64,000 bases of DNA from Deltaproteobacteria bacterium (GTDB lineage Bacteria; Desulfobacterota; Binatia; UBA9968), in assembly GCA_016874755.1 (NCBI GenBank), contig VGTH01000020.1, forward strand, positions 33,232-97,231, given 5' to 3'. The position numbers and the translations under genes are program-made. The notes under the pieces are model-generated. The model did not search any database. It worked only from the letters and a program-made list of their open reading frames with translations, and had not been told where the DNA came from. Of the stretch, positions 25,955-34,839 are shown in pieces; position 1 is the stretch's first letter; each line of letters starts with the position of its first letter.

Positions 25955-28900
25955 TTGGAATCTCAGTTGCTGACGCATTTTCATCCCCTCGTCGAACGCT
26001 GGTTTGTCGAGCGCTTCAAAGATCCGACGCCGCCTCAGGAGTTGGGCTGGGGCTCGATCGCCGCCGGGAAGTCGACGCTCATCGCTGCGCCCACCGGCTC
26101 CGGTAAGACCCTGGCGGCCTTTCTTTGGTCGGTGGATCGGCTGATCAAGCGCGCGCTCGACGGCACCCTCGACGATCGCACCAGCGTCGTCTACGTCTCG
26201 CCGCTCAAAGCCTTGGGCAATGACATCGCCAAAAATTTGCAGCAGCCGCTCGAAGAAATCTACGAGCTGGCCGGCAAGGAAGGCGTGCTGCTGCCGACCC
26301 TCCGCGTGGCGGTGCGCTCCGGCGACACGCCGGCGCACGAGCGCCAGGCGATGGTGAAAAAGCCGCCGCATATTTTGATCACCACCCCCGAATCGCTCTA
26401 CATTTTGCTTACGGCCGAAAAAAGCCGTCGCTTTCTTAAGACTGCGGAGACCGTCATCGTCGATGAAATCCACGCGGTCGCCCAAGACAAGCGCGGCGCC
26501 CATTTGGCGCTGACGTTGGAGCGGCTCGATGCTCTAGCCGAACAGCCGTTGCAGCGCATTGGCCTCAGCGCGACACAAAAACCTATTGAAGAGGTCGCGC
26601 GTCTGTTGGTCGGCAGCGAGCGCATCGATGCCAATGGCGCGCCAAAATGCACCATCGTCGACACCGGCCACAAACGCGAAATGGAAATGTCGGTCGAGCT
26701 GCCCGATCAAGAGCTTGGGCCCATCGTGCGCCATGAAATCTGGGCGGAGATCTTCGACAAGATGGTCGCGCAGGTCAAAGCGCATCGGACGACGCTGGTT
26801 TTCGTCAACACCCGGCGCTTGGTCGAACGGGTGGCGCACCAATTGAGTGAGCGCTTGGGCGAGGATAAAGTCGGCGCCCATCATGGCAGTTTGTCGCGCA
26901 AGACGCGGTTGTCGGTGGAAGAGCGATTGAAGTCAGGTGCGCTTCCGGTCGTCGTGGCTACTGCATCGTTGGAGCTAGGCATCGATATCGGCCACGTCGA
27001 TTTGGTTTGTCAGATCGGCTCGGCCCGCTCTCTCGGAGTCTTGCTGCAGCGTGTCGGCCGCTCGGGCCACTGGCGCGGCGCCACGCCAAAAGGATTGTTT
27101 TACCCGTTGACGCGCGACGATTTAGTCGAATGCGCCGCCGGCATTCGCGCCATTCGCGCCGGCGCCCTCGATCGTCTTTGGGTGCGCGAGAAACCGCTCG
27201 ATATTCTCGCCCAGCAAATGGTGGCCACCGTGGCGAGCGCCGCGGTGACGAGCAAAAAAGATGATGGCGAAAGCGGCGGCATCGCCGAAGAAGCGCTCTG
27301 GCGCCTGGTGCGGCGCGCCTATCCCTACCGCGATCTTAAACGCGAAGAATTCGAGCAGCTGTTGGAAATGCTTTCGGAAGGCATTTCAACGCGGCGCAGC
27401 CGCAGGAGCGCGCATATCCATCGCGATCGGGTGCACGGCATGCTGCGGCCGCGGCGCGGCGCGCGGCTGATCGCCATCACCAATGGCGGCGCGATTCCCG
27501 ATGTCGCCGACTACAATGTCGTTGAGTTTCCCGATGAGACATTTGTCGGGACCGTGCATGAAGATTTCGCTATTGAAAGTCTGGCCGGCGATATTTTTCT
27601 TTTGGGCAACCGTTCCTGGCGCATTCGCCGCGTCGGCTCGGGCAAAGTTTGGGTCGAAGATGCCCAAGGCTTGCCGCCGACCATTCCGTTTTGGCTCGGC
27701 GAAGCGCCCGGGCGCACAGTGGAGCTGTCACAGGCGGTTTCCGAGCTGCGCGAGGAAATCGCTGGCCGGCGTCACGAACCGCACCTGGCCGCGCAGTGGC
27801 TGGTCGACCAATGCGGCATTGCGCCGGCCGCCGCCGAGCAGTTGGTGAGCTACGTCAAGGAGACCTGTGCGGTGCTCGGCACCGTGCCGACGCAGGAGCG
27901 GATTGTTGCGGAGCGCTTTTTCGACGAAGCCGGCGGCATGCAGCTGGTCATTCATTCGCCGTGGGGCGGGCGCATCAACCGCGCCTGGGGCATGGCGCTG
28001 CGCAAGCGCTTTTGCGTCAGCTTCGACCGCGAGCTCCAGGCGGCGGCCACCGATGACGGGGTTAATATTTCTTTAGTTGAGCAGCATTCTTTTGCTCTGG
28101 GCGACGTCTTCCTCATGCTGCGGCCGGCGATCGTCGAGCGCGATCTGATTCAAGCAGCGCTGCCCTCGCCGATGTTTACCAACCGCTGGCGCTGGAACAC
28201 CACGCGCGCGTTGGCGCTCTTGCGCAGCAACGGCGGCAAAAAAGTGCCGGTGGCGATCCAGCGCATGCGCGCTGAAGATTTGCTCGCCGCGGTTTTTCCC
28301 GAGCAAGTGATGTGCCAGGACAATCGCGTCGGTCCCGTCGAGATTCCCGATCATCCTTTGGTGAAAGAAACCGTTGGCGACTGTTTGCACGAAGCGATGG
28401 ACAGTGACGGCTTGACCGAGATCATTGCGCGCATCGAGCGCGGCGCGATCGCCACCGTCTGCGTCGACACGCCGGTGCCGTCGCCGATGGCCCACGAAAT
28501 TCTCAACGCCAATCCGTACGCTTTCCTTGACGACGCGCCGCTGGAGGAAAGACGCGCGCGGGCGGTGTCCTTGCGCCGCGTCGACCCTTGGCTCGATCGC
28601 GAGTTCGGCCAATTGGATAGCGCCGCGATCGAAGAAGTCCGCCAGCAGGCATGGCCCGATGTGCGCAATGCCGATGAGCTGCATGATTTTCTCCTTGGCG
28701 TCGGCTGGCTGCCGGCGCAGCAAGCCGGCGCCTGGGGGGAGTGGGCGGAGCAGCTTGTCCGCAGCGGGCGGGCGACGCGGGCTACCTGGGAACTTGCCGA
28801 TTCGGCGCCGTCCTTTGCAGCCTATGTTCCGGCTGAGCGGCTGCATTGGCTCGAAGCGATCGAACCAGCCGCCCGGACGCAGCCAAAACTCATGCTCTCG

Positions 28901-30304
28901 CCGCAGCTGGCCAGCGCCGCCATTCAGAGCGACGAGGCGATCAGAAAAATCGTTCATGGCTGGCTCGAAGTGTCAGGCCCATGCACCATCATCGGCTTGG
29001 CGCACCAACTTGGTCTGACCACGGCGCAGGTGGAAATCGCCATGCTGCAGCTGGAAAGCGCCGGCGTGGTTTTGCGCGGCAATTTCACCGGAGCGGACAA
29101 TGGCACGGAATGGTGCGAGCGCGGTTTGCTGGCGCGCATTCACCGCCTGACCGTCGGCCGCCTGCGTAAAGAGATCGAGCCGGTTGCGCCGACGGGATTC
29201 ATGAAGTTTTTGCTGCGCTGGCAGCAGGTGACGGCTTCCTCCAAGCCGCGCGGCCGCGAAGGGGTGCTGCAAGTGATCCGCCAGTTGCAAGGCTTGGAAT
29301 TGCCGGCGCCGGCGTGGGAGCAGCATGTGCTGCCGGCGCGGGTGGAGAACTACGATCCGGCGGACTTGGAACATCTCTGTTTAGCCGGCGTGGTGGCCTG
29401 GGGCCGGCTGCGCTCGGAACTGCCCATTGGGGATGAAGAAGATCCGGGGCGGCCCGTTCGCCGTAGCCGGCGCGCGCCGGGGCGCAGCGCTCCGATTGCC
29501 TTCTTGCTGCGCGAGGAGCGCGACTATTTTCTTCCGGCACGCACCGTCGCGCCCGAAGAAACGCCGGGTCTGTCCTCGATGGCGCGCCAGGTTGCACGCT
29601 ATTTGGCACAGCACGGCGCGTCGTTTTTGAGCGACATTGCGCGGCGCACCGGCTTGCTCAAGGTCAAAGCCGAGGAATCTCTATGGGAGTTGGTCGCCCG
29701 CGGGGTTGCCACCGGCGACGGCATCGCCGGGCTGCGCGTTCTGCTCACGCCCGAGAAACAGCGCCGGGCGCCGCGCTCGCGGCTGCGCATCATCGCCGGC
29801 GGCCAAGCCGCGGCGCGCGCCATGCCGGTCGGGCGCTGGTCGCTTTGGCGCGATGCGCCGGGAACGCACGTGCCAAACGAAGAAGAAATCCTTGAACATC
29901 AGGCGCGCCAGCTGCTGTTGCGCTACGGCGTGGTTTTTCGCGAGCTTTTGGCGCGCGAAAGCGGCGCGCCAGCGTGGCGCCAGCTGCTGCAATGCTATCG
30001 CCGCTTGGAAGCTCGCGGCGAAATCCGCGACGGCCGCTTCGTCAACGGCTTCGTCGGCGAACAGTTCGCCGTGCCCGACGCGGTCGACCGCCTCCGCGCC
30101 GAGCGACGCGCGCCGGCAACACAAACCCCTGCGCTTGTCGCCGCTGCCGACCCGTTGAACCTTGTCGGCATTCTTTCGGCGGGCGCACGAATCGCACCAT
30201 TTTCCAATCAGACCATCGCTTACGCTGACGGCGTCGCAGTCGAAGCCGGCCCGCTCGGCGCGGTGTTAAGCCGGCTGCAAAATTCCCAGGCGGCCGCCGA
30301 CTAG
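25955..30304 (+). CDS. lhr: Lhr-type large DEAD/DEAH-box helicase
   Basis: This 1449-aa superfamily 2 helicase has Lhr-Core in the first ~860 residues and a long C-terminal domain with winged-helix segments. Walker A is APTGSGKT (45-52), the DExH box is DEIH (about 170-173), motif III is SAT (near 203) and motif VI is VGRSGHWRG (near 366). Lhr is an ATP-dependent 3'-5' DNA/RNA-DNA helicase linked to mitomycin-type damage repair. The C-terminal part resembles the long-form Lhr-CTD. An in-frame stop at 25943 leaves TTG at 25955 as the only conventional start; the family homology begins right there. It is flanked by unrelated genes. Confidence 0.93.
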   Translation: MESQLLTHFHPLVERWFVERFKDPTPPQELGWGSIAAGKSTLIAAPTGSGKTLAAFLWSVDRLIKRALDGTLDDRTSVVYVSPLKALGNDIAKNLQQPLEEIYELAGKEGVLLPTLRVAVRSGDTPAHERQAMVKKPPHILITTPESLYILLTAEKSRRFLKTAETVIVDEIHAVAQDKRGAHLALTLERLDALAEQPLQRIGLSATQKPIEEVARLLVGSERIDANGAPKCTIVDTGHKREMEMSVELPDQELGPIVRHEIWAEIFDKMVAQVKAHRTTLVFVNTRRLVERVAHQLSERLGEDKVGAHHGSLSRKTRLSVEERLKSGALPVVVATASLELGIDIGHVDLVCQIGSARSLGVLLQRVGRSGHWRGATPKGLFYPLTRDDLVECAAGIRAIRAGALDRLWVREKPLDILAQQMVATVASAAVTSKKDDGESGGIAEEALWRLVRRAYPYRDLKREEFEQLLEMLSEGISTRRSRRSAHIHRDRVHGMLRPRRGARLIAITNGGAIPDVADYNVVEFPDETFVGTVHEDFAIESLAGDIFLLGNRSWRIRRVGSGKVWVEDAQGLPPTIPFWLGEAPGRTVELSQAVSELREEIAGRRHEPHLAAQWLVDQCGIAPAAAEQLVSYVKETCAVLGTVPTQERIVAERFFDEAGGMQLVIHSPWGGRINRAWGMALRKRFCVSFDRELQAAATDDGVNISLVEQHSFALGDVFLMLRPAIVERDLIQAALPSPMFTNRWRWNTTRALALLRSNGGKKVPVAIQRMRAEDLLAAVFPEQVMCQDNRVGPVEIPDHPLVKETVGDCLHEAMDSDGLTEIIARIERGAIATVCVDTPVPSPMAHEILNANPYAFLDDAPLEERRARAVSLRRVDPWLDREFGQLDSAAIEEVRQQAWPDVRNADELHDFLLGVGWLPAQQAGAWGEWAEQLVRSGRATRATWELADSAPSFAAYVPAERLHWLEAIEPAARTQPKLMLSPQLASAAIQSDEAIRKIVHGWLEVSGPCTIIGLAHQLGLTTAQVEIAMLQLESAGVVLRGNFTGADNGTEWCERGLLARIHRLTVGRLRKEIEPVAPTGFMKFLLRWQQVTASSKPRGREGVLQVIRQLQGLELPAPAWEQHVLPARVENYDPADLEHLCLAGVVAWGRLRSELPIGDEEDPGRPVRRSRRAPGRSAPIAFLLREERDYFLPARTVAPEETPGLSSMARQVARYLAQHGASFLSDIARRTGLLKVKAEESLWELVARGVATGDGIAGLRVLLTPEKQRRAPRSRLRIIAGGQAAARAMPVGRWSLWRDAPGTHVPNEEEILEHQARQLLLRYGVVFRELLARESGAPAWRQLLQCYRRLEARGEIRDGRFVNGFVGEQFAVPDAVDRLRAERRAPATQTPALVAAADPLNLVGILSAGARIAPFSNQTIAYADGVAVEAGPLGAVLSRLQNSQAAAD

Positions 30305-30429
30305 CGGGCGAAAATCACCAGGGCGTTGCCGTATAACTCAGGCAACACCTCACCGCCAGATCAAGTTGGCTTAAAGGCCTACTTAATCATTGTCGAATTT
30401 AACCGACGCCGCTACTTCATCGCTGGTTA

Positions 30430-30551
30430 GCTACTTTTAAAAGTAAACCATCGACGCTTCAGCGGAAGCGAAAAATCTCAACCAGAAAATGTCAAACCGT
30501 AGAGACGGAGTTGTACGAGCGAAGGAGCGGAGGTTTGTCTTTTAAAGTAGC
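30430..30551. repeat. 122-bp element with ~20-bp terminal inverted repeats (MITE-like)
   Basis: GCTACTTTTAAAAGTAAACC (30430-30449) is answered by GGTTTGTCTTTTAAAGTAGC (30532-30551), a near-complete inverse match. The interior holds a short stem GCTTCAGCGGAAGC and no ORF. The remainder of the 253-bp gap after the Lhr gene (30305-30429) shows nothing recognisable. Its right end abuts the tail of the repeat-protein gene. Confidence 0.55.
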
Positions 30552-30557
30552 GTGAAC

Positions 30558-31016
30558 TTAGGATCGAACGCTGCCATTGCTGCCATTGATGCCATTGCTG
30601 CCATTGCTGCCATTGATGCCATTGATGCCATTGCTGCCATTGATGCCATTGATGCCATTGATGCCGTTGATGCCGTTGATGCCGTTGGTGCCGTTGGTGC
30701 CGTTGGTGCCGTTGGTGCCGTTGGTGCCGTTGGCCACGCTGGTCGGGGCCGATGGCCGCACCGCGCCGGCGTTCAATACTTCTTTCAACACCCGGATCTC
30801 AACGACATTCTCTTGAAGCCGCGTCAGGTTTTCCTTGGCGCGATGGATTTCATTGAGCATGCCGTCCAGATCACCGATGGTGATATGGTCCAGTGCGGTG
30901 CGAATCTTGCGGTTCAGACCAAACAGATTCTGGACGCCGCCGTCGGCGGTGAACTTCTCATCCAGCTGCTGGGATACCCGCGTCACACCTTCCATTTGGG
31001 TCTTTACATCATCCAC
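30558..31016 (-). CDS. hypothetical protein with C-terminal Gly-Xaa-Asn tripeptide repeats
   Basis: This 152-aa protein has two parts. Residues 1 to about 95 form a helical, charged domain ([20 protein letters not shown] to [17 protein letters not shown]) without a family I recognise. About 18 consecutive Asn-Gly-Thr/Ile/Ser triplets follow, then a short SVRS end. The repeat is encoded by a 9-bp tandem array at about 30570-30731, ordered as Thr block, Ile block, then mixed Ile/Ser. Gly at every third position is reminiscent of collagen-like tracts, but there is no proline. The GTG at 31016 is supported by AAAGGAGG eight bases upstream. There is no signal peptide. Repeat number probably varies between strains. 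Confidence 0.7.
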   Translation of the reverse strand: MDDVKTQMEGVTRVSQQLDEKFTADGGVQNLFGLNRKIRTALDHITIGDLDGMLNEIHRAKENLTRLQENVVEIRVLKEVLNAGAVRPSAPTSVANGTNGTNGTNGTNGTNGINGINGINGINGINGSNGINGINGSNGSNGINGSNGSVRS

Positions 31017-31179
31017 GTTTGGGTCCTCCTTTTTGCCCTTGCAGAGAAGAATTATTTTTAGTGTAACTACCAGAAATCATAGTTCAGAGGAGAAAATAAG
31101 CAAAAACAATATTAGTTGTGGACATTTTTTTAAACGCACGCAAGGAATAGTTATTCACGGAGAAACGCGAGGTTGCATC

Positions 31180-33405
31180 ATGGCAGAAAAACCAATCTTA
31201 GGAGTGCCCAGTCCACGGGTGGAAGGCGAAGAGAAAGTTGCCGGCAAGGCGGTTTACGCGGTGGACGTCGCGTTGCCGGGAATGTTGTGGGTGAAGCTAC
31301 TGCGCAGTCCGTTGGCGCACGCGCGCATCAAACGCATCGACACCAGTCGAGCGAAGGCGGTGCCCGGCGTTAAAGTGGTGCTCACCGGAAAAGAAATAGC
31401 TGGCATCAAGATCGGCAAGAAGATCATCGACATGCCGCTGTTGGCGGATGACGTGGTGCGTTTCGTCGGCGAGAAGGTCGCCGCGGTGGCGGCGGACAGC
31501 GAAGCTCACGCTGAGGAAGCGATCGACTGCATCGATGTCGAATATGAAGAGCTGCCGGTTGTGACAGATGTGCTGGCAGCGCTTGCGCCCAAGGCGCCGC
31601 TGCTACATCCGGAAGTAGGCAGCTACAAGGGTTTGCTGCAAAAAATCCACACGCCGAGCAATGCAGTGGTTCAACTCACTTGGAAGAAGGGCGACGTCGT
31701 TGAAGGCTTTCGCCAATCCGATCTGGTGGTGGAGAATACTTTCGAAGTGCCGGCGGTGCATCAAGCTTACATCGAGCCGCATGCCTGCGTAGTGCGCGCT
31801 CACCAAGAGGGCTTCGAAGTTTGGGCGTCGACCAAAAGCCCCTACGCGCTGCGCGATCAAGTGGGCAACGCCGTGAACATCGCGCCGGCGAAGATCGTCG
31901 TGCATCCCTGCTACGTCGGCGGCGACTTTGGCGGCAAAGGCGACTCGAACGATGTGGCGTTGTGTTATGAGATTGCCAAGCGCGCCGGCGCGCCGGTTAA
32001 AGTGATCTTCGATTATAGTGAGGAGTTAATTGCGGGCAATCCGCGCCATGGGGCATTGATCAAAGTGAGGACCGGCGTCAAGCGCAACGGTTTGATGATC
32101 GCCGAGCATATAGAATTGTTATTTGACAGCGGCGCTTACAGCTCCTATCGGCCGCAAGGCTACCTGGTCGGCGCACACGATGCGTCCGGTCCATACCGTA
32201 TTGCCAACTGTCTGGTCGAGGAAAGATACGTTTATACGAATAAAATGCCCGCGGGCTACATGCGGGCGCCCGGCCACGTGCAGGGCTTTTTCGCCAGCGA
32301 AAGCCAGCGCGATCTGATCGCCCGCAAGCTCGGCATGGACCCGGCCGAGTTTCGCCGTATGAACTTTATGCGCGACGGCGAGCCGGCGCCGTTGGGTGAG
32401 CATATTCATCACATTCGCCCCGAGGAGACCCTGGCCAAGGCGCTCGAAGTTTCTCATGCGCGCGCGGCGAAAAATAAAAACATCGGCCTCGGCTGTGCCA
32501 TCGGCAACTGGGTATCGAAGGGCGGCGAGTCCTATTCCTTTGTTCGAATCGATGAGCAGGGTGGAGTCACGTTGTCATCGGCGGTCATCGACACCGGGCC
32601 TGGCGTCTATTCGATCATGCGCCAGATCGTCGGTCAGGAGTTGAAAGTGTCCCTCGAAGATATCCGCGTCGAGCCCTGGGACACTTCGAAAGTCATCAAA
32701 GACACCGGCGTGCGTGGCAGCAGCAGCACACGCGTGCACGGCTCGTCGGCCTACGCAGCGGCGGTCAAGGCGCGTGAAGCGGTGCTGCAGGCCGCAGCGC
32801 AGGCCATGAATGCAAGGCCGGAGGAACTGATGGTCTACGAAGGCGGCGTGATCCACGGCCGCCGCGAACAGCGCATGAGTTTGGCCGATATCGTGCGCGC
32901 CCATGGCGCGCCCATCGTCGCCGAAGGGCATTATGCCAACATGTCCGACGGCCCCGAGTCGTCGCTGGTGGCGCAGGTGGCGGAAGTGGAAGTTGACGAT
33001 GAAACCGGTGCGGTGACGCTGCGGCGGCTGACCACGGCGCACAACACCGGCACGATTCTCAACACCTTGACGCATCAAGGGCAGATCGACGGCGCCGCCG
33101 TGATGGGGATCGGCTATGGCGTCATGGAAGGGTTCTTGAACGACGAGAACGGCCGCGTGGTCACCGCTAATCTGGGCGAATATAAGATCCCTAACATAAA
33201 AGATGTACCCGAGTTGACCACGGCAATCGTTCAATCCAACGTTGGCAGCGGGCCGTACAACAGCATGAGCATCGGCGAGCATGCCTTGATTCCCACTGCG
33301 GCAGCCATCGCCAACGCGGTGGAGGACGCGGTGGGCGTGCGCATCACCTCCCTGCCGATCACCGCGGAGAAGGTTTTGGCGGCGTTGAAACAGAAAGGGG
33401 CCTGA
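31180..33405 (+). CDS. xanthine dehydrogenase-family molybdopterin-binding (large) subunit, second copy
   Basis: This 741-aa molybdenum hydroxylase large subunit begins PSPRVEGEEKVAGKAVYAVD, has GGDFGGKGDSND near residue 250, the loop KMPAGYMRAPGHVQGFFASE near 360, and the C-terminal SIGEHALIPTAAAIANAVED with the catalytic-base Glu. The frame is open from 30835, but the ATG at 31180 has GAGG seven bases upstream and begins the domain. Like the copy at 4326, it lacks adjacent Fe-S and FAD subunit genes. The loop is closer to the common XDH pattern (RAPG) than in the first copy, so the two probably act on different substrates. It is followed by an MlaC-like gene. Confidence 0.88.
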   Translation: MAEKPILGVPSPRVEGEEKVAGKAVYAVDVALPGMLWVKLLRSPLAHARIKRIDTSRAKAVPGVKVVLTGKEIAGIKIGKKIIDMPLLADDVVRFVGEKVAAVAADSEAHAEEAIDCIDVEYEELPVVTDVLAALAPKAPLLHPEVGSYKGLLQKIHTPSNAVVQLTWKKGDVVEGFRQSDLVVENTFEVPAVHQAYIEPHACVVRAHQEGFEVWASTKSPYALRDQVGNAVNIAPAKIVVHPCYVGGDFGGKGDSNDVALCYEIAKRAGAPVKVIFDYSEELIAGNPRHGALIKVRTGVKRNGLMIAEHIELLFDSGAYSSYRPQGYLVGAHDASGPYRIANCLVEERYVYTNKMPAGYMRAPGHVQGFFASESQRDLIARKLGMDPAEFRRMNFMRDGEPAPLGEHIHHIRPEETLAKALEVSHARAAKNKNIGLGCAIGNWVSKGGESYSFVRIDEQGGVTLSSAVIDTGPGVYSIMRQIVGQELKVSLEDIRVEPWDTSKVIKDTGVRGSSSTRVHGSSAYAAAVKAREAVLQAAAQAMNARPEELMVYEGGVIHGRREQRMSLADIVRAHGAPIVAEGHYANMSDGPESSLVAQVAEVEVDDETGAVTLRRLTTAHNTGTILNTLTHQGQIDGAAVMGIGYGVMEGFLNDENGRVVTANLGEYKIPNIKDVPELTTAIVQSNVGSGPYNSMSIGEHALIPTAAAIANAVEDAVGVRITSLPITAEKVLAALKQKGA

Positions 33406-33437
33406 ACTATATCGTGGCGATATCGGGACATTGGGCG

Positions 33438-34031
33438 ATGAAGAGGCAGTTTTTACTTGTTACGTGTCTGTGGCTCTTCGCACTTGCATTGTCGGTGGCG
33501 GCTTATGCCGGCGAGCCGCTCGATCTGGTGAAGAGCACGGTCGACAAGGCGCTCGAAATCTTGCAGGAGCCCAGGCTGCAAGCGAAGGAAAAAAGGACTG
33601 AAAAGCTCAACCTGCTGCGAGACACCGTGAACCCTGTGTTCGATTACGGTGAGATGGCGCGCCGCACCCTTGGCAAGCATTGGGCCGGTCGAAGCAAGGC
33701 CGAACAAGAAGAGTTCATCAAACTGTTTCGCAATTTCGTCGAGCGCGTCTATACCGACAAGGTGGAACTTTACAACGGCGAAAGAGTCGTATTTGGCCGT
33801 GAAACCATCGACCGGGATTTGGCGCAAGTGGAATCTTTTGTGGTCGACGCCAAGGGTGAAAAGTCGTCGGTGGTCTACCGGCTTTTGAAGAACCAAAGCG
33901 GCTGGAAACTCTACGATGCGGTGGTGGAAGACATCAGCATCATCGCAAATTACCGGTCGCAGTTTGACCGCATTATTCGCAACTCATCTTATCAAGAGTT
34001 GATCCGCCGGCTCAGCGAGAAAACGAATTGA
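33438..34031 (+). CDS. MlaC/Ttg2D family phospholipid-binding ABC transporter protein
   Basis: This 197-aa protein has a signal peptide (MKRQFLLVTCLWLFALALSV, then AAYAGEP) and the MlaC/Tol-tol-Ttg2 domain: LLRDTVNPVFDYGEMARRTL, then LFRNFVERVYTDKVELYNGE, and a Tyr/Asp-rich end (GWKLYDAVVEDISIIANYRS). MlaC carries phospholipids across the periplasm to the MlaFEDB complex. The ATG at 33438 is chosen over GTG at 33414 because the signal peptide starts there. No other mla gene, hopanoid gene or transporter component is nearby. It follows the molybdenum enzyme by 32 bp and may be transcribed with it, although the functional link is obscure. Confidence 0.85.
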   Translation: MKRQFLLVTCLWLFALALSVAAYAGEPLDLVKSTVDKALEILQEPRLQAKEKRTEKLNLLRDTVNPVFDYGEMARRTLGKHWAGRSKAEQEEFIKLFRNFVERVYTDKVELYNGERVVFGRETIDRDLAQVESFVVDAKGEKSSVVYRLLKNQSGWKLYDAVVEDISIIANYRSQFDRIIRNSSYQELIRRLSEKTN

Positions 34032-34065
34032 CCCAAGAGGGCGGAGCCGCAACTGAATCGGATAA

Positions 34066-34172
34066 GAGATTTAAGCGCAAAAAGCGCAAAAGACACAAAA
34101 ACTCGGAGAGGAAATATTCACCACGTGATTCATGGGCGCGCGTCGGCACGTGAATCGCTTCGTGGTGAGATG
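34066..34172. repeat. composite spacer repeat (GCGCAAAAAGCGCAAAAG plus CACCACG...CGTGGTG)
   Basis: A GCGCAAAAAGCGCAAAAG stretch is followed by an inverted repeat with TTCACCACGTGATTC on the left and CACGTGAATCGCTTCGTGG on the right. It fills the convergent gap between the MlaC-like gene and the hypothetical gene. Confidence 0.5.
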
Positions 34173-34178
34173 AGCATC

Positions 34179-34664
34179 TTAGCTGCCGTAGCTGCTGCTA
34201 CGCTGGCGCTGGCCGTAGCGTTCGACGAAAATTTCGTAAAATGACGCGATGGTGCGGTCTTCGACGTGGGGGTGGCCGTCGTCATTCTTGTAAAGCAGCG
34301 TGAGTGACAGCGGCCGCTTCTCGATACCAAGCAGCTCGGCGTTTTGCGCATCCAAGTAGGCACCGATGGTGCGCAGCGTGTTCGATAGATTGTAGAAGTC
34401 GGGTAGGGTGTTAGGGGTTTTGCGCTGATGCTGCCCCTGCCATTGCAGCCGAAGCAGGTCTTGAGCCATAAAGCTTAAGGTGCGTGCCCCTTCTTTTTTC
34501 TTCAGTTGTTTGAGCTTGGCTAACAGCGAAGTCGGCTTTTCCGGGGCGCCACTGACAACATACTTCCCGGCCTCGCTCTTCATTTCAAATACTGTAATGC
34601 CTTCCGCTTCCAGTGCCTGACCGAGGGCACGTAGCTCATGGTCGTATTGCGGCTTGTTAGTCAT
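34179..34664 (-). CDS. hypothetical protein
   Basis: This 161-aa soluble protein has no domain I recognise. The N-terminal half has an alpha/beta look (YDHELRALGQALEAEGITVF, KYVVSGAPEKP) followed by a basic helix (LAKLKQLKKKEGART). The C-terminal half has NLSNTLRTIGAYLDAQNAEL and SLTLLYKNDDGHPHVEDRT. It ends in a low-complexity RSSSYGS. The ATG at 34664 has GAGGG upstream. It is divergent from the UbiD gene and convergent with the MlaC-like gene, so it is a single-gene unit. Confidence 0.65.
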   Translation of the reverse strand: MTNKPQYDHELRALGQALEAEGITVFEMKSEAGKYVVSGAPEKPTSLLAKLKQLKKKEGARTLSFMAQDLLRLQWQGQHQRKTPNTLPDFYNLSNTLRTIGAYLDAQNAELLGIEKRPLSLTLLYKNDDGHPHVEDRTIASFYEIFVERYGQRQRSSSYGS

Positions 34665-34771
34665 AAGACCCTCATGTTACAAACATCCCCAGGCGCTCGG
34701 AACAACCGCTCCACCGCTCGCTACATAACATCGGATGACGGTGAAAAACAAGAGCTAATCGCTTGAGTTTC

Positions 34772-34800
34772 TTGACAAAAATAGGGGTGGCACGTATCGT
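34772..34800 (+). promoter_or_regulatory. sigma-70-type promoter for the UbiD gene
   Basis: A perfect TTGACA (34772-34777), a 17-bp spacer and TATCGT (34795-34800; four of six) lie 40 bp ahead of the ATG at 34840. An AGGAGG ribosome site sits in between. Confidence 0.65.
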
Positions 34801-34839
34801 GACGAGATCTTTCGAAAGCTATTTTTTCAGGAGGCATAC

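Noticed and set aside
28073..28957. 294-codon minus-strand ORF inside the Lhr gene
   Set aside because: Antisense shadow; the Lhr frame is continuous with family motifs.
30570..30731. Plus-strand Ala/Ile/Asp or Met-Pro-Leu repeat ORFs over the 9-bp array
   Set aside because: They arise from any frame of a 9-bp repeat; only the minus frame has a ribosome site and a non-repeat domain.
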